A stretch of DNA of 19,227 bases from Betaproteobacteria bacterium (GTDB lineage: Bacteria > Pseudomonadota > Gammaproteobacteria > Burkholderiales > SG8-39), in contig VBCT01000029.1 in NCBI GenBank assembly GCA_005882235.1, positions 1 to 19,227 on the forward strand. The letters run 5' to 3'. Under the pieces are notes generated by a model. The model was not told the origin of the DNA, ran no database searches, and saw only the letters and a program-made list of their open reading frames with translations. The position numbers were made by a program, and so were the translations under genes. This document shows, piece after piece, positions 16,545 through 19,227 of the stretch; within the stretch, counting starts at the first letter, position 1, and the number at the start of each line of letters is the position of its first letter.

Positions 16545-17318
16545 CTAGGCCGCTCTGACGACGTCGCCGACGAGCCAGATCAATGCAACCCCGAGCGCGA
16601 TGAGCGCGACCTGCTGCGCCGTGGCGTGCAGTTCCGGACGCCTGTGCAGCCCGGGGATGAGATCGGCTACGGCCACGTAGATCATGCTCGCGGCGGCGAG
16701 CGCAAGCACCGTGCCGATCCATTCCTGCGCCGCTTGCAGCGTGAAGTACGCGAGCAGCGCCCCGACCAGCATCGCGAGGCTCGACAGCAGATTGAGCGCC
16801 AATGCCGCGAGCTTGCTGTACCCCGAGTGCAGGAGAATGACGAAGTCGCCGATTTCTTGCGGGATCTCGTGCGCGATGATCGCCGCCGCGGTGACCACGC
16901 CCAGCTCGGTGCTCTGCAGAAACGCCGCCGCGATCAGGATGCCGTCGACGAAGTTGTGGAAACCGTCGCCGATGATGATCATGAGCCCGCTGCGGCCGCC
17001 GTCGCTCGTATCGGCGTGATGGTCGTGGGCCTCACAGTCTTCGATGTGGCAATGCCGCCACAGCACGAGCTTCTCCAGAACGAAGAACCCCAGGATACCC
17101 GCGAGCACCGTGGCAAAGAGCGCTTGAAGGTTCCCGCTGCTCCCGATCGCATGCGGGAGGATCTCGAGGAAGACCGCGCCGAGCAAGGTACCGATTGCAA
17201 AGCTGACGAGCGCCGGCACCCAGCTCGCGGGCGCGGAAAGGGCAAACATCGCGGCGATGGCAATGCTGATCACGCCACCCGCGACGGTCGCCGCGGAGAT
17301 CCACGCAATCGTCGGCAT
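16545..17318 (-). CDS. ZIP family divalent metal transporter
   Basis: Inner-membrane transporter of the ZIP family, which imports zinc, iron or other divalent metals. The protein is 257 residues with about eight hydrophobic segments. The two signature metal-site helices are present: GDGFHNFVDG in segment IV with H121, N122 and D125, and AHEIPQEIGDF in segment V with H150, E151 and E155. Between segments III and IV, residues 88-106 form a soluble loop with H89, C90, H91, C95, H98, H100 and H101, a likely metal-sensing or metal-delivering loop. The ATG at 17318 lies 3 nt after the pgeF stop and the porin gene starts 7 nt downstream, so it sits in the middle of a transcription unit with rluD and pgeF. 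The metal cannot be read from sequence. The stop is TAG. Confidence 0.9.
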   Translation of the reverse strand: MPTIAWISAATVAGGVISIAIAAMFALSAPASWVPALVSFAIGTLLGAVFLEILPHAIGSSGNLQALFATVLAGILGFFVLEKLVLWRHCHIEDCEAHDHHADTSDGGRSGLMIIIGDGFHNFVDGILIAAAFLQSTELGVVTAAAIIAHEIPQEIGDFVILLHSGYSKLAALALNLLSSLAMLVGALLAYFTLQAAQEWIGTVLALAAASMIYVAVADLIPGLHRRPELHATAQQVALIALGVALIWLVGDVVRAA

Positions 17319-17321
17319 GCT

Positions 17322-18065
17322 CTAACTGTCCTCGAGCCAGATAAGGCTCGCCATTCTGCCGGTGGTCTGGTCTCGGCGGAAGGAAAAGAAGCGCTCTTCG
17401 CTCGCGGTGCAGAACCCGCCCCCATGGATTCCCGCGACACCCGCCGCTGCAAGCCGCTGCCGCGCAAGGCCGTAGAGATCGGCGAGGTACTTCCCGTCCT
17501 GCCGTGGAGCAAACGACTTCGCGGCGGCAGGGTCTCCGCCGACGAAGGCCCTGCGGACGTCCTCTCCGACTTCGTAGCGGCGCGCTCCGATGCCCGGTCC
17601 GATGTAGGCGATGATGTCCCGCGAGGGAACGCCCATGGCCTGCACGACGTTCTCGACGATTCCCCCTGCAAGCCCGCGCCAGCCCGCGTGGGCGATCCCC
17701 ACGCTCTTGCCCGCGCGATCGCTCAGCAGGACCGGCAGGCAGTCGGCGGTCATCACCGCGCACACCTCGCCCGGGCTCTGCGTCACGACCCCATCGGCTT
17801 CCGCGTCCGGCGTCGCCCGCGTCGCGTCGATCACCGCGGTCCCGTGCGCCTGTTTCACCCATGCGGGCTCGGCGGGCAGGCACGCCCTCAGGATGGCGCG
17901 GTTACGCGCCACACAACGCGGATCATCGCCGACCCGCATGCTCAAATTGAGGCTCGCGAATTTCCCGGAGCTCACTCCACCGTGGCGCGTGGTGATGAGC
18001 GCGCGCACGCGCCTCTCCGCCGGCCAGTCGGGAACGATCCAATCGGGGTGAGGCCGGCCCCTCAC
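17322..18065 (-). CDS. pgeF: Peptidoglycan editing factor PgeF (YfiH, laccase-domain protein)
   Basis: Cytoplasmic member of the YfiH/multicopper-laccase fold family. Members have been assigned peptidoglycan-editing and purine-nucleoside activities. The protein is 247 residues (E. coli YfiH 243). The metal-site residues are H74 in KQAHGTAVI, C109 in MTADCLPVLLSD and H126 in GIAHAGWRGLAGGI. The start is GTG at 18065, because it overlaps the rluD stop in a GTGA of 4 nt and because the following WIVPDWP and RALITTRHGGVSSG match the family. The longer open frame to 18305 overlaps rluD and is a shadow. The rluD-pgeF pair is a common proteobacterial arrangement. Translation of pgeF may depend on ribosomes finishing rluD, which here meet an amber codon. 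The stop is TAG. Confidence 0.94.
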   Translation of the reverse strand: MRGRPHPDWIVPDWPAERRVRALITTRHGGVSSGKFASLNLSMRVGDDPRCVARNRAILRACLPAEPAWVKQAHGTAVIDATRATPDAEADGVVTQSPGEVCAVMTADCLPVLLSDRAGKSVGIAHAGWRGLAGGIVENVVQAMGVPSRDIIAYIGPGIGARRYEVGEDVRRAFVGGDPAAAKSFAPRQDGKYLADLYGLARQRLAAAGVAGIHGGGFCTASEERFFSFRRDQTTGRMASLIWLEDS

Positions 18066-19006
18066 TCTAGCGAGTCCAGGAGCGATCGCAGGTCTTCGGG
18101 CAAAGGCACCGAGAAACGCTTGAGCGCGCCCGAAACCGGATGTGAAAACCCAAGCCGGATGGCGTGTAAGGCCTGACGACGAAGCTGTGGGGTTCGTGGA
18201 TCGTCGTGTCGCTTGCTGCGATAGACGGGATCGCCGACCAAGGGATGGCCCAAGGACTACATGTGCACCCGAATCTGGTGGGTCCTGCCGGTAGCAAGGC
18301 TGCAATCGAGCAAGGTCGCGCGGGCGAAGCGTCTTGTCACCTTGAAACGCGTCAAGGCCGGACGGCCGGTGGGCACGACGGCCATGCGCGTGCGATGTCG
18401 CGGATCGCGTCCGAGGGGCGCGCTCACTTCTCCGTCCTGCTTGACCACGCCGTGCACGAGGGCAAGATAGTCGCGCTTCACCGTTCTCGCCTGGAGCTGC
18501 CGGACCAGCTCGGTGTGCGCCCGCAAAGTCTTCGCCACGACGAGAAGTCCGCTGGTGTCCTTGTCGAGCCGGTGCACGATGCCGGCTCGCGGAATCGCCG
18601 CAAGCTGCGGCGCGCGGTGCAAGAGCGCATTGAGCAGCGTCCCTTTCCAGTTGCCGCTCCCAGGATGAACCACCAGGCCCGCCGCCTTGTTGATCACGAG
18701 GACGTCGTCGTCCTCGTAGACGACGTCGAGCGCGATGGGTTCGGGGCGAAACGCCGTGTCCGCCGGGCCGGGCTGCGACCGGATTTCGACGCGCTCACCG
18801 CCCCATATCTTCTGTTTGGGTTTGGCGGCATGCGAATCGAGGCTGACGTGCCCGTCTTTCAGCCACCTCTGCAGGCGGTTGCGCGAATGCTCGGGAAACA
18901 TCCGGGCGAGGGCCTTGTCCAAGCGCAGACCCGCAAGAGTATCGGGAACGCGTCGCGTGACCCTAGCCACGGTATAATTTGCCGTTTCATCCGCAAGTTC
19001 CACCAT
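18062..19006 (-). pseudogene. rluD: 23S rRNA pseudouridine synthase RluD, interrupted by an in-frame amber codon
   Basis: Pseudouridine synthase for positions 1911, 1915 and 1917 of 23S rRNA helix 69. It has an N-terminal S4-like domain (LAGLRLDKALARMFPEHSRNR, about 23-75) and a catalytic domain with HRLDKDTSG (D148 catalytic), RAGIVH and the C-terminal RTHQIRVHM. Codon 250 is TAG (18257-18259), followed in the same frame by SLGHPLVGDPVYR, RQALHA and HPVSGALKRF to the TGA at 18062. So 249 residues are followed by a stop and 64 more coding residues (314 codons without the stop). In relatives this position reads glutamine or alanine, and CAG to TAG would explain it. The start is uncertain: ATG 19006 or GTG 18970. 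The ATG overlaps the start codon of the divergent bamD. The truncated product would lack the last fifth of the catalytic domain. Confidence 0.92.
18973..18978 (+). promoter_or_regulatory. Candidate -10 element for bamD
   Basis: A perfect TATAAT lies 27 nt upstream of the bamD ATG, inside the 5' end of the divergent rluD. No good -35 hexamer is found at the expected 16-18 nt spacing, so activity would depend on other contacts or an activator. The position fits a short leader of about 20 nt. Confidence 0.4.
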
Positions 19007-19227
19007 GAAACGTAGTGTAGCTTTATTCGCTCTTCTGTTGGCGGCCTGCTCCTTCGTCGACAAGCACGACCCCAAATCCGGATGGTCGGCCGAGAAGCTC
19101 TACCGCGACGCGAAAGACGCGCTGGACGGCGGCCAGTACGACCTCGCGATCAAGCGCTACGAAACGCTGGAAGCACGCTTTCCCTATGGGCGCTATTCCC
19201 AGCAGGGTCAGCTCGAGATCGCCTACG
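19005..19227 (+). CDS. bamD: Outer membrane assembly lipoprotein BamD, N-terminal part (runs off right edge)
   Basis: Essential lipoprotein of the BAM complex, anchored to the inner face of the outer membrane and built of TPR units. Seventy-four codons are present. The signal peptide is MKRSVALFALLLAAC with lipobox LAAC and lipidated C15, and the mature part begins SFVDKHDPKSGWSAEKLYRDAKDAL. TPR helices follow (GQYDLAIKRYETLEARFPYGRYSQQGQLEIAY), which match BamD closely. It diverges from rluD with overlapping start codons if the rluD ATG is used. The rluD-bamD head-to-head pairing is common in proteobacteria. Confidence 0.96.
   Translation, partial: MKRSVALFALLLAACSFVDKHDPKSGWSAEKLYRDAKDALDGGQYDLAIKRYETLEARFPYGRYSQQGQLEIAY

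Noticed and set aside
16509..18176. 555-codon plus-strand open frame opposite ZIP, pgeF and rluD
   Set aside because: It spans three well-supported minus-strand genes and has charged low-complexity composition with no domain.
18257..18259. Genetic-code change or amber readthrough as an explanation of the TAG in rluD
   Set aside because: TAG serves as the ordinary stop of at least seven genes in this window (greA, carB, pgeF, the ZIP gene, dapB, fur and dodecin), so general recoding is not credible. Local readthrough cannot be excluded but has no visible signal.
18066..18305. Longer N-terminal extension of pgeF
   Set aside because: It overlaps rluD out of frame and is not YfiH-like. The GTG at 18065 fits the GTGA overlap and the family length.
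18206..19015. Plus-strand open frame opposite rluD
   Set aside because: It is an antisense shadow. The minus strand carries the RluD motifs on both sides of the amber codon.

Overview
The window is GC-rich, gene-dense chromosomal DNA from a proteobacterium, most likely an environmental betaproteobacterium. This rests on gene order recalled from that group, not on a search: rlmE-ftsH, carA-carB-greA, bamE-dapB next to fur, and rluD-pgeF divergent from bamD. No stretch over 300 bases lacks a gene. I saw no tRNA, rRNA, insertion sequence or CRISPR array.

Layout. Positions 1-1225 (minus) hold the start of ftsH and rlmE. yhbY (1242-1562, plus) diverges from rlmE. Positions 1582-7274 (minus) run carA, carB, greA and a GNAT-like gene. 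carA and carB overlap and have a recognisable promoter plus a perfect 16-bp hairpin in the leader. Positions 7427-11304 (plus) hold a membrane histidine kinase translationally coupled to a three-domain protein: receiver, class III nucleotide cyclase and Ser/Thr kinase. Positions 11312-12453 (minus) hold bamE and dapB, overlapping by 4 nt. Positions 12526-14412 (plus) hold fur and a second Ser/Thr kinase with two C-terminal helical repeats. Then come dodecin (minus), sixA (plus), the minus-strand run rluD-pgeF-ZIP transporter-OprB-like porin (19006 down to 15239), and the start of bamD (plus) at the right edge.

Functions. Most genes are housekeeping: ribosome maturation (rlmE, yhbY, rluD), protein quality control (ftsH), transcript cleavage (greA), carbamoyl phosphate for pyrimidines and arginine (carAB), lysine and peptidoglycan precursor (dapB), outer-membrane assembly (bamE, bamD) and iron control (fur). 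Between them sits a signalling cluster: histidine kinase, REC-cyclase-kinase, and a second Ser/Thr kinase, with a SixA-type phosphohistidine phosphatase nearby. The histidine kinase/REC-cyclase-kinase pair looks like a phosphorelay that could feed both cyclic nucleotide synthesis and Ser/Thr phosphorylation. It lies between dapB and carA, which I expect to be adjacent in relatives.

Two housekeeping genes are broken as given. carB carries an apparent 32-nt deletion with frameshift near 4177, and rluD carries an in-frame amber codon at 18257-18259. These may be real lesions or assembly or consensus errors.
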